From Didymella arachidicola (taxonomy: Eukaryota > Ascomycota > Dothideomycetes > Pleosporales > Didymellaceae): a DNA stretch of 64,000 nt. Positions 21,886 through 32,297 of this stretch are shown one piece after another. Both the position numbers and the translations under genes were made by a program. The DNA lies in assembly GCA_016630955.3 (NCBI GenBank), contig CM049992.1:1054001-1118000 (forward strand). Direction: 5' to 3'. Numbering within the stretch: the first letter of the stretch is position 1; the number at the start of each line of letters is the position of its first letter. The notes below the pieces were generated by a model. The model ran no database searches and was not told where the DNA came from. It saw nothing but the letters and a program-made list of their open reading frames with translations.

Positions 21886-22629
21886 ATGTCTTCATCAAAC
21901 CAATTCTCCCTTCGCGACGCAATGCTCATCCAAGATGAAGCCTTCATTATCTCAGTCTTCGATGCGTCTCTGCCCTTTCTCGAATCGGTCGGTAGCCAAG
22001 CGCAATGGGGCTCAACGCCGTTCTCGCACCGCCCAGGCTGGAATTCCGAAACGCAAACCCAGATCCGAGAGTCAGAGCAAAACGCGGCGTCCAACACCAC
22101 GGACGCGCTGCGCATTCTGATTCTCGAGGTCGAAGTCACCCCGCACGCATTGAAGGCACTTGGTTCAAAAGACGTGCATATGGGCACATCAGATGATGGT
22201 CGCTGTCTCGTGGCTGTCGGCTTTGCGTTTGTCCGTGGGAACTGGCTGCCAAACTATCTTCCTGAAGCGGCGGTCGAACAGGCTGGAAATGTCCGACGAG
22301 AGGGGAGTTTGTATGTGGAAGTCATGGTCAGCGACAGTCGTGTAAAGGATCAATTTCGCGGGGTCGGTGCTACGCTTTTGCGTGAAGTGCGACAGTGGGG
22401 CCGCAGCCGGGGAAAGACAGCTCTCCATCTGGATGGTTGGGCAGGAAACGACAGGAAGCTGATTAGGTTCGTGACTCTTAGATCTATTGTAAATGGTGAA
22501 GTGAACCTAACTAGGCGCTTCAACTTCAGGTACTACGAGCAACAGGGGTTTCATATGGTTGCTGACTTCAGCCTTGCTCGAAAGAACAAGGAACCTTGGG
22601 ATGGTACACTGTTGAGTATGGAAATCTAG
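21886..22629 (+). CDS. GNAT-family N-acetyltransferase
   Basis: Predicted acetyl-CoA dependent N-acetyltransferase, substrate unknown. The core strand and acetyl-CoA loop are seen as YVEVMVSDSRVKDQFRGVGATLLREV (Q/R-x-x-G-x-G/A type motif QFRGVGATLL), followed by ALHLDGWAGNDRKLIRYYEQQGF, the usual YxxxGF end of the fold. A probable 63-nt intron lies at 22467-22529 (GTTCGT, CTAAC branch, TTCAG). Splicing gives 226 aa and joins LIR directly to YYEQQGF as in homologues. The intron is a multiple of three and has no stop, so unspliced RNA also encodes a protein, of 247 aa. A short uORF precedes the start. Confidence 0.82.
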   Translation: MSSSNQFSLRDAMLIQDEAFIISVFDASLPFLESVGSQAQWGSTPFSHRPGWNSETQTQIRESEQNAASNTTDALRILILEVEVTPHALKALGSKDVHMGTSDDGRCLVAVGFAFVRGNWLPNYLPEAAVEQAGNVRREGSLYVEVMVSDSRVKDQFRGVGATLLREVRQWGRSRGKTALHLDGWAGNDRKLIRFVTLRSIVNGEVNLTRRFNFRYYEQQGFHMVADFSLARKNKEPWDGTLLSMEI

Positions 22630-22746
22630 CACAGATCGGTGTAGGTACAAACTTGAAGCTAGGCAATATTGGCATGGTAGTGGTCAGCACTATGAGACAT
22701 GATAACTTGCACAGATTTGTTCTCGATCTTGCCATGTGCGTTTGAG

Positions 22747-22779
22747 CTATCTCGCATGCACCTATCTCGCATGCACCAA
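22747..22779. repeat. 15-bp tandem repeat containing GCATGC
   Basis: CTATCTCGCATGCAC occurs twice back to back, and a third partial copy (CAATCTCG) follows. Confidence 0.7.
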
Positions 22780-23339
22780 TCTCGTAACGTACAGTATCGC
22801 ACTCAGGAATCAGGTGGGAGCTTGCTCAGTTCTCCATTACCATTGCTGGAACTAAGAGTCACCCGGCAGGTGTCAGTCATACTTGTCTAATCCGGAGGCG
22901 TACTGATGATGGGTTCGATTTTACCGTATTTTGGGTGGACACGCCACCCTTCGGCGGTCAAGCCCCACAAATTGGGTCCCACCCATTCCATCGGACGGTA
23001 TCATTTCACACATGTGTGAGAAGTGACAAGGTTTCCTATGGGGCGCGCCCTACGATCGGACCACTTCATGGTCAATGACGTAGTATCTGCCCGGCATACG
23101 ATGGTCTCTTTCAGCATGTGAAGACAATGTGCTGCAAAAGCTCGTAATTAGCAGTGGTTAGAGACTCTTGATGCATCGTGACTCCAACGAGTATCGCACC
23201 ATGACTGCAGGACAACGAGGAGCGGACTTACCCGTGTGATCTACCTAATCATCCCGGCCTTTCCCGTCAATTTACTCAGTCCGTAGTATTCAGGGTGTAA
23301 TGCATGGTATGTTCTATTTCTGGTCAACGTGACGGTCCA

Positions 23340-23680
23340 TGATGGATGCCTTCCTGGACGCTGTTGCGGTTGTAGTTCCCATTAGCGTCAAATACCAGTG
23401 GTCTCAAATCATCCTTGCGACCAAACAAGCTGACGTTCATCCTGCAGAATCTGCCATTGCAGCTCAGACCAACATCGACGCCGACATGCTGGAATGCAAC
23501 CCTGACCGCTTGGAAGAGAAGGCAGCCGATGGCCTTCAAGCTCGTCAACACTAAACGGCCCGGCAAACTTCTGTATCGCCACTGCCACGACGGAAGTTTT
23601 TATGGAAGTGGAAACGCTGGAGCAAGAAGGCAACGTCACACTCGTTTGTATCGTCGTCAGGGAAACGTCTAATAACATTC
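23340..23680 (+). pseudogene. Frameshifted coding remnant, family unknown
   Basis: One frame (23339-23554) reads as a charged helical segment (for example IDADMLECNPDRLEEKAA) and stops at TAA. A shifted frame then continues with a coding-like run from about 23570 (FCIATATTEVFMEVETLEQ, GNVTLVCIVVRETSN) to about 23670. The two together look like one protein broken by a frameshift or an unrecognised intron. The family is not recognised. Confidence 0.25.
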
Positions 23681-23802
23681 ATTCTACTCGCAGCTACAAC
23701 TCCACATTCTTCTGTAAAATATTTAAATGTTCTTTGCGATTTTTCGTCTCATTTTGACTAGTCGACAGAGATTATGGTTCTGTGGCACGTTGACACTGAT
23801 CC

Positions 23803-24332
23803 TTAGTAGAGGGTCATCGTCGTCCATACTGTCCCGCGTTGCAGGGCCCTTCCATACATCCAACGGTTCACATAGCAGATATTGACAACTTTCGGCCGTT
23901 GTCGGCCTTTCTTGAGCGACGGCCGGAGTACGACAAGTGACTTGCAACCAGCTATGGCATAGATCTCGTCCCTAGACTGCATGTCGTGCGATCCCATACT
24001 TGGCAGCCCTTGTGATGTAATGAAGAACTTTGTCTGCTCGGCATTCATGCGCAGCTCTTTGTATTGAAATCTGCCATACTTGGTGTTGCCTGCCTTCCGA
24101 TCAACCATCAAGTCATGATGATCAAATGTATCGTTCCAGGCCGTCCACCAATCCTTGCTATCTTGTAGCCTGTCAGCCCTGAGAGGACCTCTACGCGGCG
24201 ATAACCAGTGGTCTGATTATTCCTGTCCATGAAACACGCCCTCCAGAACGCGTCCCAATCGAATGGGGTTGCGAGCTTCTGGTACAATTCGAGCCAATCG
24301 TTTACGAGCCTGCGGAGATCTTCAGGGGTATT
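23803..24332 (-). pseudogene. Broken HET-domain-type gene, C-terminal part
   Basis: The 3' half of a heterokaryon-incompatibility-like gene. From 24332 one frame reads NTPEDLRRLVNDWLELYQ and then FDWDAFWRACFMDRNNQTTGYR. Near 24170 the coding sense moves to another frame (SKDWWTAWNDTFDHHD…), which continues to the stop at 23805-23803. The end contains FFITSQGLPSMG, DEIYAIAGCKSLVVLR and YVNRWMYGRAL, resembling the conserved HET protein tail (grxFxTxxGxxGxxP, GDxIxxxxGxxxPxxLR, YVHGxMxGE). A TGA precedes the first segment and no N-terminal HET domain is visible, so at least two disruptions separate it from an intact gene. Confidence 0.6.
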
Positions 24333-25082
24333 TCAAAGCGATAAAGTCCGCTCAGTGCATGCTTGCACGCTGCTAACGTGTTATGCTTGTTGCAAATAGA
24401 AGCTTCTCTAGATGTCGACCAGATCAGCAGGACCATCAATCTTCCACACAAAACAAGGTGTTGTCGAGTGCGGGGCAAGGCCAAAAAGATTAATGCCCTA
24501 TCCGCGTCATTTTTGCCATCAACTCAGCCGTACGTGTCTTGTGGGCTACATATCTCGTCGGTCGTCCAATGACACGCGGCAAGGGCTAAGCCAACATTAT
24601 GTGTCATGGTCGCCTCGCAGCCGAGATCGCCTAGACACTTGTGTAGACATAGAGCTATCATGACTGCGCGGCCTGCGCTCTATATGGTTGGTGCCGGACT
24701 TAGCAGGGTGGAAGTGCTTGATGTACAAAGAGTGGCCGTGACTCGCAAGTGGCACAAGAAGCTAAGGGCGGCCCCACTCTTTTGTCAGCGGCGAGGCACA
24801 TTTCGGAAAGCACTGTCCATCTTGGCTTCCTCAACCATCGCTCAGTATCTACAGGAAGCATCAGCACTAGTCCATGCTGCTGCTTACCGAGCCTTCCTAT
24901 GGGCTGAAGAGTAGGATCTTTCATGGCGCTGATAAATCGCAGCTTGGCGGCGAAGGCAGATGATGAGCTGTCTAATGGGGTGGGAAGACTATGAAAGGAT
25001 AGCGACTGCAAGAAGAAATACATATGAAACTGTGTAGCATTTGGTTGCGAAACACACTGGTTTGAGGTTATACACCTAAACC

Positions 25083-25549
25083 ATGTCGCATCTTACGTAC
25101 TTCGACTACAAAGGCGCTTTTGCCGAACGCTCTAAGAAGGAGATCAACTACAGCCAAGCTGTTCGCATCGACAATCGCATTGAGGTCTCAGGACAAGGTA
25201 CAGAAAGACAAGAATTACCTATGGCTTGCATTGACTGTTGACAGGCGGGTGGGATCGCTTCACTGAGGAGATCCCCGAGTCGATCTCTGATGAGGTCAAC
25301 CAAGCCTTCGACAATTTGGAGCACGCTCTGCAAATGGCTGGGGGCAAGATGGAACAGGTCTACAGGATTCGGTTTTATATCACAGTTCTACTTAACGATA
25401 TCGTTGAACATCTTGTTCGGCACATGAAGAAGAGGTTTACGAGTCACAGCCCGCTCTTGACGTGTGTGCAGGTCGTCGCGTTGTACAAGACGATGAGAAT
25501 TGAGATCGAGGCCGAGGCACACTTGAGCCAAATGGCCACAGCTGCATGA
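25083..25549 (+). CDS. Rid/YjgF/L-PSP family protein
   Basis: Small cytosolic protein of the RidA-like superfamily, whose best-known members hydrolyse reactive enamine/imine intermediates. Exons 25083-25197 and 25245-25549 around a 47-nt intron (GTACAG...ACAG) give 139 aa, typical length. Recognisable parts are INYSQAVRIDNRIEVSGQGGW, the helix EVNQAFDNLEHALQMAG, the strand YRIRFYIT, and the C-terminal TCVQVVALYKTMRIEIEAEA that matches the conserved family end. In place of the usual RP-x-x-T before this strand the protein has HSPLLTCV, so the classical catalytic arginine is not evident; it may be a non-deaminase Rid subgroup member. Confidence 0.88.
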
Positions 25550-25732
25550 TCGTTCGGGATTAGAGCCATTAATGACATGCTAAATTTTATCAAATCCTGG
25601 TGTTGAAGTTCGCGGTTGTGCTGTGAGGGGTAGTGCTGTTGCCTGATTGGGTGGGTCACAACACAATCCGCGTGCATCACGCCTGCGTCAGGGCTTCTCA
25701 GCCTGACTAACTACACCAACTTACACAGCAAA

Positions 25733-26764
25733 ATGGCGAGACCTTCCGCCAGCAGAAGAGCTGGGAAGCATGTATTCAAATCACTCGGTAAGATGGGCAC
25801 GTTTGCCTGCAAATGTGCCTTCTGGATTTGCTGCGGATCCTGCGTTGTATGCGCGCTGTGCTTCATCAAGCCCAACCCTAGAAGGAGAGGCTGTGTGGTA
25901 CACACTTCACCGCCTCCAAGACCCACGACACCACCACCTCGTTTGCGACATCTCACCATGCCGGTCGTTGACATGCAAATGGATCAGAATACCCTTGATC
26001 AGTCACGATCGCCATTCATCGGCAGACTACCTCTGGAGATCCGGAGGATGATCTACTTCGAGATGCTAGGCGGAGTCACCGTAAAGCTCAGAACGGCCAG
26101 TGGAAGACCTGTGGCTCGACGCTATCGCTGCGATAGTGATTTCAAGGAGCCATACTTACCCCGTTATGTTGAGCTCGATTTTGTGCTTCCAATGCTGAGG
26201 ACTTGTCGACAGATGTGAGTATTATAATCGCACACTATCAACCGGATTGTTTACTGACCATGAACTAGATACTCAGAAGCGATTGAGTATCTGTACACGT
26301 CCAACAACTTCTCCTTTGCCACCTGGGATGACGACTACCCAACTATCGACTACCTGCACTGTTTCTTCTTGCCGCAGCGACTTATTCAGGTCCAGGACTT
26401 ACACGTCGATTGGGAAATAGATAGTTTCTATTTCAACCATCATCATGGACTCACGGCAGATCAGCTCCAGTTTGCAGCATGGAAGCGATCTTGGGCGGCG
26501 ATACTAGCCTTGACGGGTCTACGCAAGCTACATGTTACGCTCTGGTTCAGATGGCGTGACATGCTCGATTGCTACGAAGAGATTTGGAAACCGAACGAGG
26601 AGACGCTTCTGGAGCCTGTCAAATCAGTTACTGTGCCGGCGGCTTTTGTCGTTGTGTTGCCTGATCGTAGATGCTCGACCGGTATTGGCATGGGAGACTC
26701 GAAATGCATTCTCCAACTACCGGAAGAGATAGTCTTCGAGGGGTTCGAGCTTGATACGAACTGA
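25733..26764 (+). CDS. DUF7730-type protein (F-box-like fungal family)
   Basis: Two exons (25733-26214 and 26269-26764) with a 54-nt intron (GTGAGT...CTAG) give 325 aa. The N-terminus has a cysteine-rich hydrophobic stretch (FACKCAFWICCGSCVVCALCF), possibly membrane-associated or palmitoylated. Then follows the signature of this large fungal family: SPFIGRLPLEIRRMIYFEMLGG, a stretch ending MLRTCRQ, the intron at the conserved site, and IYSEAIEYLYTSNNFSF. The rest is the usual W-rich domain with an RKLHVTL strand. Function is unknown; the LPxEIRxxIY motif resembles F-box cores. A paralogue lies at 28966-30063. Confidence 0.85.
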
Positions 26765-27330
26765 CGGTAGATTTACCGAGGCAAAGCGGAATCTGGATAG
26801 GTGTTGTCTCTCACGCCCAGGGTTTGTGTAAGGATTGGATCGGAAAGGCCAGCTCGGCTGTGGATTCCTACGTGACGTCTTGAAGGATCCGCCCAGAGGA
26901 TCTCGAGCTCAGCTCGGCAGGTACACCATCGGTCTATCGCTGGCTATCTCCAACGTCCGAATCCCACTTCGTCATTACGCAACGTGCGCTGCAATGTGCA
27001 ACTTGGCACCAGGTTGGCACTTGGCGCTCTAGCCGCCTCTGCATAGCTCCCCACCCTGTCGCTCGACTCTTCCAGTTTTCCGTCAGCCTCTTTCCAACTC
27101 CAAGAGATTTCGTCCCGGATAGCTCTACCACGTGCAGAATATACGGTGACGAACTGGATGGCACTGTTGGAGAGCATTCCGTGTGGCTACGCCTTGCAGT
27201 GGAGCCGCGGGCTGCAATTGGAAGCTCTTGGACGAACATGGCCAGATAAGAAGATCCAATCGCCAGGCGAAAGAACTGCAGTGATAATATTTCGCTCACT
27301 CTCCGGACGCTTGAGCTCCATAATCGCACG
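26765..27330. other. Intergenic
   Basis: 566 bp between the DUF7730 gene and the phosphodiesterase gene, same strand. It contains the promoter of the latter. No other feature seen. Confidence 0.5.
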
Positions 27331-28587
27331 ATGCGCTTCTTCGTAGCTTCTCCGCTCGTTCTGAGCCTGGCCTCTGCCGCTGTTCTGCCTCGTACTGGCA
27401 GCCATTATCCCGATACTCATGGCAGCAAGCACAACCATACCAAGCTCAACGTTCAGGTCGGTGATCGACCATACTTTTTGGTCGACGACATGGACGAGGG
27501 TGCGTTGAAGGAGAAGCTCGAGAGCTGTTCGGAAGGCCCTTTCGCACCATCCGATTTCGTCTTCGCACACCGTGGCGCCTCTCTGCAATTCCCCGAGCAT
27601 ACATATGCCGCCTATAGTGCGGCCCGTCGTCAAGGTGCTGGAGTCATCGAGTGCGACGTTGCCTTCACAAAGGATAAGCAGCTCGTCTGCCGTCACGCGC
27701 AGTGCGACTTGCACACAACAACCAACATTCTTAATACCACACTCGCATCTAAGTGCACGAAGGCCTTTACCCCGGCCAATGGTACCGTCCCTGCGAGCGC
27801 CAAGTGCTGCACCTCCGACCTTACGCTCGCTGAATTTCAGACCCTGTGTGGTAAGCAAGATGGTTTCAATCCTAACGGCACCACCGTAAGGCAGTACATG
27901 GACGGCACTCCCTACTTCCGCACCGATCTGTACGCTTCTGGCTGTCCCAAGCTCTTGACCTTGAACGAGTACATTGACACCGTCGATGGCTGGGATCTGA
28001 AATTTACCGCCGAATTAAAGACGCCCGAAGTCCCCATGCCATTTGATGGCTACACACAAGAGCAATACGCGCAGGATATGATCGACGCATTCAAGAAAAA
28101 AGGCATTGCGCCTGAGCGTGTATGGCCGCAAAGTTTTCTTCCAGACGACATCTTCTATTGGATCGACAATGAGCCTGACTTCGGCAAGCAGGCGGTGTAC
28201 CTTGACGAGCGCGTCGACACAATTGCCGGGTATGCCAATGCAACTGCGTCTCTCCCCGCTCTTGCCGCGCGAGGCGTAAAGATCATGGCACCCGCTATGT
28301 TTGCGCTCACCAAAGTGGACAATGCGACCGGCCAGATAGTACCGAGCGAATATGCGATCGCAGCTAAAGAGAACGATCTCGAGATCGTGGCGTGGAGCTT
28401 CGAGCGCTCTGGGTGGCTGCAGATCGGTGGGGGCGGCTACTACTACGACTACGTGAAGAGCGTGATGAACAACGATGGAGATATGTACACGGTGCTGGAC
28501 GTGCTTGCCAGACAGGTGGGAATAAAGGCGATGTTCTCAGACTGGCCGGCTACAGTCACATACTACGCGAACTGCTTTGGTCTGTAG
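27331..28587 (+). CDS. Secreted glycerophosphodiester phosphodiesterase
   Basis: Hydrolyses glycerophosphodiesters to glycerol-3-phosphate and an alcohol, outside the cell or at its surface. Single exon, 418 aa, starting with a signal peptide (MRFFVASPLVLSLASAAVLP). The GDPD TIM-barrel signature is clear: FAHRGAS with His80-Arg81-Gly82, PEHTYAAY, then GVIECDVAFTKDKQLVCRHA with the metal-binding Glu and Asp and the second His. Later barrel segments are LKFTAELKTPE, RVWPQSFLPDDIFYW and VWSF-like VAWSFERSGW. Several N-x-S/T sequons and paired cysteines fit secretion. It sits between two DUF7730 genes and is convergent with the second. Confidence 0.93.
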   Translation: MRFFVASPLVLSLASAAVLPRTGSHYPDTHGSKHNHTKLNVQVGDRPYFLVDDMDEGALKEKLESCSEGPFAPSDFVFAHRGASLQFPEHTYAAYSAARRQGAGVIECDVAFTKDKQLVCRHAQCDLHTTTNILNTTLASKCTKAFTPANGTVPASAKCCTSDLTLAEFQTLCGKQDGFNPNGTTVRQYMDGTPYFRTDLYASGCPKLLTLNEYIDTVDGWDLKFTAELKTPEVPMPFDGYTQEQYAQDMIDAFKKKGIAPERVWPQSFLPDDIFYWIDNEPDFGKQAVYLDERVDTIAGYANATASLPALAARGVKIMAPAMFALTKVDNATGQIVPSEYAIAAKENDLEIVAWSFERSGWLQIGGGGYYYDYVKSVMNNDGDMYTVLDVLARQVGIKAMFSDWPATVTYYANCFGL

Positions 28588-28965
28588 ACTATAGTAAGCT
28601 TCTTTGCGTTGACGTATCATATAGATTAAGAGTCCACTATGATAAATAATTACATGTCTGCCTACTGTCTTCTTCATACAATAAACTTGCCTAGCCAATG
28701 TAGACCGTAAAACTTCCGAGTCCGCTCATCATACTTGTCTGAATCGCGATTGTGCGTTGTTCTCATTCAAGGTGACATGTTGACTGGTCGTGCTTGAATG
28801 TCATCTCTCAATTGCGGCGCAAAACACATCATGGATCGCACGACAGATATTTGGTATTTGGTCGGAAGGCGTGTGCACTCGTCGTATCCATTGAAAATGA
28901 GTCGCAGGGTCTTTATGCTTCCAGAAGCGCACCCTATCACAGTTCTCCGATCCCTTCACTAGCGT
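28588..28965. other. Convergent intergenic region
   Basis: 378 bp between two converging genes, containing both 3' UTRs. It is AT-rich near 28630-28690. No feature seen. Confidence 0.5.
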
Positions 28966-30063
28966 TCACGGCTGCCCCTCTACCACTTCGCCAGGCCTCC
29001 GCAGCCTTACCTTACAAGCGCCCATATCCCTATCGATATTACAACTTGCATACGGAAGCGTAACCTCAAATTCGTCCTTGACCTGCACCCTCTGAACTGG
29101 CTGCATGATAGCTGCCTCAAGCTCAAGCCAACTGTTCTCCCAAATGCCCTGCGCACTGGGATCCACCAGCGCCACTCTCAGACTCTCTAGCCCCTTCATC
29201 TTGCTTAGGATGGCCCAGCCTTTCTCCCAGTTCTCAGTGTCCTCGCGGTACGCTAGTTTGTGCGAGCCGATACGCCGCAGATACGGTAGAGCGCGGATCG
29301 TCCATCGCAGGCGCAGGATGCGGATTGTGTCGAGGCGCTGCTGTGGAATGCGTTTGGGGAGGGCGAGCAGGTGAGTTGCGTGGAGGAGGGCAAAGGCGTG
29401 GGTGCTGTAGAGGTGGTGTATACACTCTGAATACCTGCGGTCAATGTGTTAGTAATACTACGCCTTCCGCAAACAATAACACATGAGTATTGGCGCAGAA
29501 AGGACATACAGGCGGCGACAGCTCCTAATCAACCCTAACTGCCCGATTTCAAGCTGTGGGAGTGAGGGTTCGAGCGCAGATCCTGCGACTACCACACGGC
29601 ATGTGCACGTCCCGATTTGGGATCGTGTGCAGATGAAGTTCCCGAATTTGATTTCTCGCCGGCCTAGTTTGTCTTTCTTTTCGCCCATCGTGAGGTGTAT
29701 TGTCTCGCTTTCATACAGGTAGTCATACACCATGCGCCTGACCTCCAACGGTAGCTTGGCAAGAAATGTGCTTTGCCATTGGTAACTGGTTCTAGCGTCA
29801 AGCTCTGGGTCTTGCACAGATGTCAAGCTTATCGCGCTCTTGCGCGGCTTGAGCAATTGGTTGTTTCTCGGGATTGGAGGCGTGGTGGAAGGGCCAGCTT
29901 TGATATGGAAGGTGATGCGCTCATTGGGTTTGCCCTTGGGATTCGCAGATGGTGTGTGTCGAGCATCTGAATTGGACCGCTGGCCGGGATCCTCTGAACG
30001 AATGTCTGACGGCTCCCAGCGAGGCGTAGCATGTGAGAAAACGCTCTTCAATCTTGCTTTCAT
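28966..30063 (-). CDS. DUF7730-type protein (second copy)
   Basis: Exons 30063-29510 and 29434-28966 around a 75-nt intron (GTATGT...CGCAG) give 340 aa. The start is the ATG at 30063; the open frame extends upstream only with non-ATG codons. The first 100 residues are basic and disordered. The family core follows: STFLAKLPLEVRRMVYDYLY, then LIRSCRRLYSECIHHLYST with the intron at the same site in the core as in the copy at 25733-26764, then ALPKRIPQQRLDTIRILRL and a WEKGW segment. The shared intron position and motif order show that the two genes are paralogues. Function unknown. Confidence 0.84.
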
Positions 30064-31402
30064 CGTAATTCCCTCTACGCTGAACAATTGCAAGAAACAA
30101 AAAGAAAAAAAGAAAACGCAGGATATCAAATACCCATACTCGGATCAAGGTGTTAAGAAATGGGTATTCGAGCCTTATCAAGTTGCAGGTTTTGGGCCTA
30201 CAGGGTGACGAGATGCGGGTTGAACAGGGTACAGCGGGTGATGCAGGGATCGGCGCCGTTACCGAAGATTCTCTGGCTCTAAACTCGGTCCGGTGTTCGT
30301 GGGGTGCGGCCGTGGAGTGCGATAGTGGGGTCAAACGGGATTACTAGGCCGTGTACCTGCGCTGGCATGTGAGTTTGCAGTTCTAATAAGAAGAGGCTCT
30401 GCTCGACTTCGAATCCGATAAAAAGCCTTGAGCAACTGGGACGATACAGGGATGCCTACTGAGCAAACATGGTTCTGGCCTCGCAGGGAAGCTTCCCACG
30501 TGACACTCGACCCTACCTAGGTAGCCGAGGAACTGTGAAGTGGGACCACCGGATACTTTCGCAATAAATCGCTCGAATAAGAAGAGAACGCGTGAAGCAG
30601 CAGTAGGAGGTGGACACAACAGAATGGTCCAGCGACTGTAGCCGTCCATAAAAACCACCGCCTCTGGGCTTGTCTTCGAGTCGTACTCTTCGTGCCTTCG
30701 AGATCAGCCGGTCGCTGGACAGCTTGTCACACATCTCGCGTCATTGTGCTACGCACAATAGCCGATTCGCTGCCGTCGCAGACTCGCAAAGAATACAATC
30801 GTGCAGGAGTGTACATCAGGCCGCACTCGATGGAATTGGTGTGTAGTGCTCATGTCTAAGAGCGATGCAGCAGTGGAAAATGAAAACCCAAGGGCGCCCA
30901 GGGAGCTTAGTCATCAATGACGAACAAAGTGGACGTGTCCCAAAACCCGAACAAACACACACGGTTCACAGTGCATCGCGCAACTACCAATCATACAAAA
31001 GGAATGCACGTGCATCCAACGACATCTAGCAGATATTGAAATGCGATGCGAGGGGTCCGCGGACTTGCAGACCTTGTGCACGCTACAGCCTACGGAGCGA
31101 TCCCACTTCGAGCAAAACCTCCGTTTAAGCGTCCAAACCTCGACTGTGCCGCTTCCTTCGTGTGCTGCAGTCTACAGCGAGATTTTCGATAGTGACTATC
31201 ATCGGACAATGTCCTGATGTGGCACAGCGATCTGGTCCGTCTTGCAGGTCGCGATTAGTTCCAAACCCAGTAAGATGCGTTTGACTGAGCGCAGAGCCAC
31301 CTGATCATTTCCACTGCAGGGGCGTTTCTATCTAAGGAAAACTACTGCTTGACTGGAATTATATGCACCAGTGCAGCTCACAGCTCTTGTCAACTACCCG
31401 AG
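30064..31402. other. Divergent intergenic region
   Basis: 1.3 kb between the DUF7730 gene (leftward) and a GNAT gene (rightward). No coding sequence, repeat or RNA gene is supported. Confidence 0.5.
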
Positions 31403-32116
31403 ATGCATATTCGTCCTGCACGTCCAGAAGATGAACCGGTTATGGCTACTATTTGTACTCGAGCATTCTTCAACGACGATCTCTTTGGACGCGTTATCCA
31501 TCCCTTTCGACATGCTTACCCAAACGATGTACAGTCTTACTGGCACGAGTCTCTTCGCCAGTACTGGGCATCGCCGCGCATGAGGATGTTGGTCGCTGTC
31601 GCGGAGCCCAGCTATGGACAGGGCCAAGAGATCATCGTCGGTGTGGCAGTATGGGAGCGTCAAGGAGACGATGATGGTGCACACAAGATTATGGAAGAGT
31701 TCTCAGACCCCGGACCCTGGCCAGCACCATCGTCCATGCAGAACCGAGCACTCGATCCATCGAAGAAGACAATCTTGCAAGATGCGGAAACACATTCAAA
31801 ACATTACTGGCGGGGCTCGCGTGCGACAAACTGGTACCTCGTCCTGTGTTGCGTCGAGCCGCAATCTCAACAGCACGGATGTGGACGCTTATTGGCCAGC
31901 TGGGGAGTTGAGCGCGCGAAAGAAGAAGGCATCTATGCAAGTGTCATCGCCAGCGACGGCTCCACCGGCTTCTACCTCAAATGTGGTTTTGACGAAGTGG
32001 TGGGCAACGCAAGTCGAGCTGGAGGAGAAGCAAATCCAATGACAAGAGCCAACGTTAGGGGAGGAGACATATTGTTTATGGGTTCGGAGGGCGATACAAA
32101 AAGCGAAAGCCTGTAA
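31403..32116 (+). CDS. GNAT-family N-acetyltransferase
   Basis: Single-exon gene, 237 aa from the ATG at 31403 (MHIRPARPEDEPVMATI, the classic beta1-alpha1 start of the fold; codons upstream lack an ATG). The acetyl-CoA loop is QQHGCGRLLASWGVERAKEEG, preceded by the strand NWYLVLCCVEPQSQ. SDGSTGFYLKCGFDEVV supplies the final strand-helix with the YxxxGF-like element. The middle contains a family-typical segment ending WYLVLCCVEP that occurs in fungal GNATs of unknown substrate. No relation to the GNAT at 21886 beyond the superfamily. Confidence 0.87.
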   Translation: MHIRPARPEDEPVMATICTRAFFNDDLFGRVIHPFRHAYPNDVQSYWHESLRQYWASPRMRMLVAVAEPSYGQGQEIIVGVAVWERQGDDDGAHKIMEEFSDPGPWPAPSSMQNRALDPSKKTILQDAETHSKHYWRGSRATNWYLVLCCVEPQSQQHGCGRLLASWGVERAKEEGIYASVIASDGSTGFYLKCGFDEVVGNASRAGGEANPMTRANVRGGDILFMGSEGDTKSESL

Positions 32117-32210
32117 GGCATGGGATTAATGTGATCTAACTAACTTGGTACCTCTGAGGTCACTCGCATGCACTAGTCATCAAGTATCATGACACACTCA
32201 AGTTACTGAT

Positions 32211-32252
32211 TGACATTCTGGACATTTACGGACATTTACGGACATTTTGGAC
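32211..32252. repeat. 10-bp tandem repeat (GGACATTTAC)n
   Basis: About four units of GGACATTYNN in a row between the converging GNAT and rhodopsin-domain genes. Confidence 0.75.
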
Positions 32253-32297
32253 GGTCTACAGCGAGAATTCCCAGGCCAGGAATTGATGCAGCTCAAC

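Larger units (their letters stand above)
22630..25082. other. Gene-poor region with decayed coding remnants
   Basis: 2.4 kb without an intact gene. It contains a short tandem repeat (22747-22779), a remnant at 23340-23680, the broken HET-type gene at 23803-24332, and unsupported frames around 24600-25020. The pattern suggests loss or degradation of an accessory segment. Confidence 0.5.

Noticed and set aside
22896..22990. GGTTCGATT motif resembling a tRNA B box
   Set aside because: No matching acceptor or anticodon stems can be folded around it.
24606..25023. Overlapping frames on both strands upstream of the Rid gene
   Set aside because: No domain, no splice structure and no start context that favours either strand.
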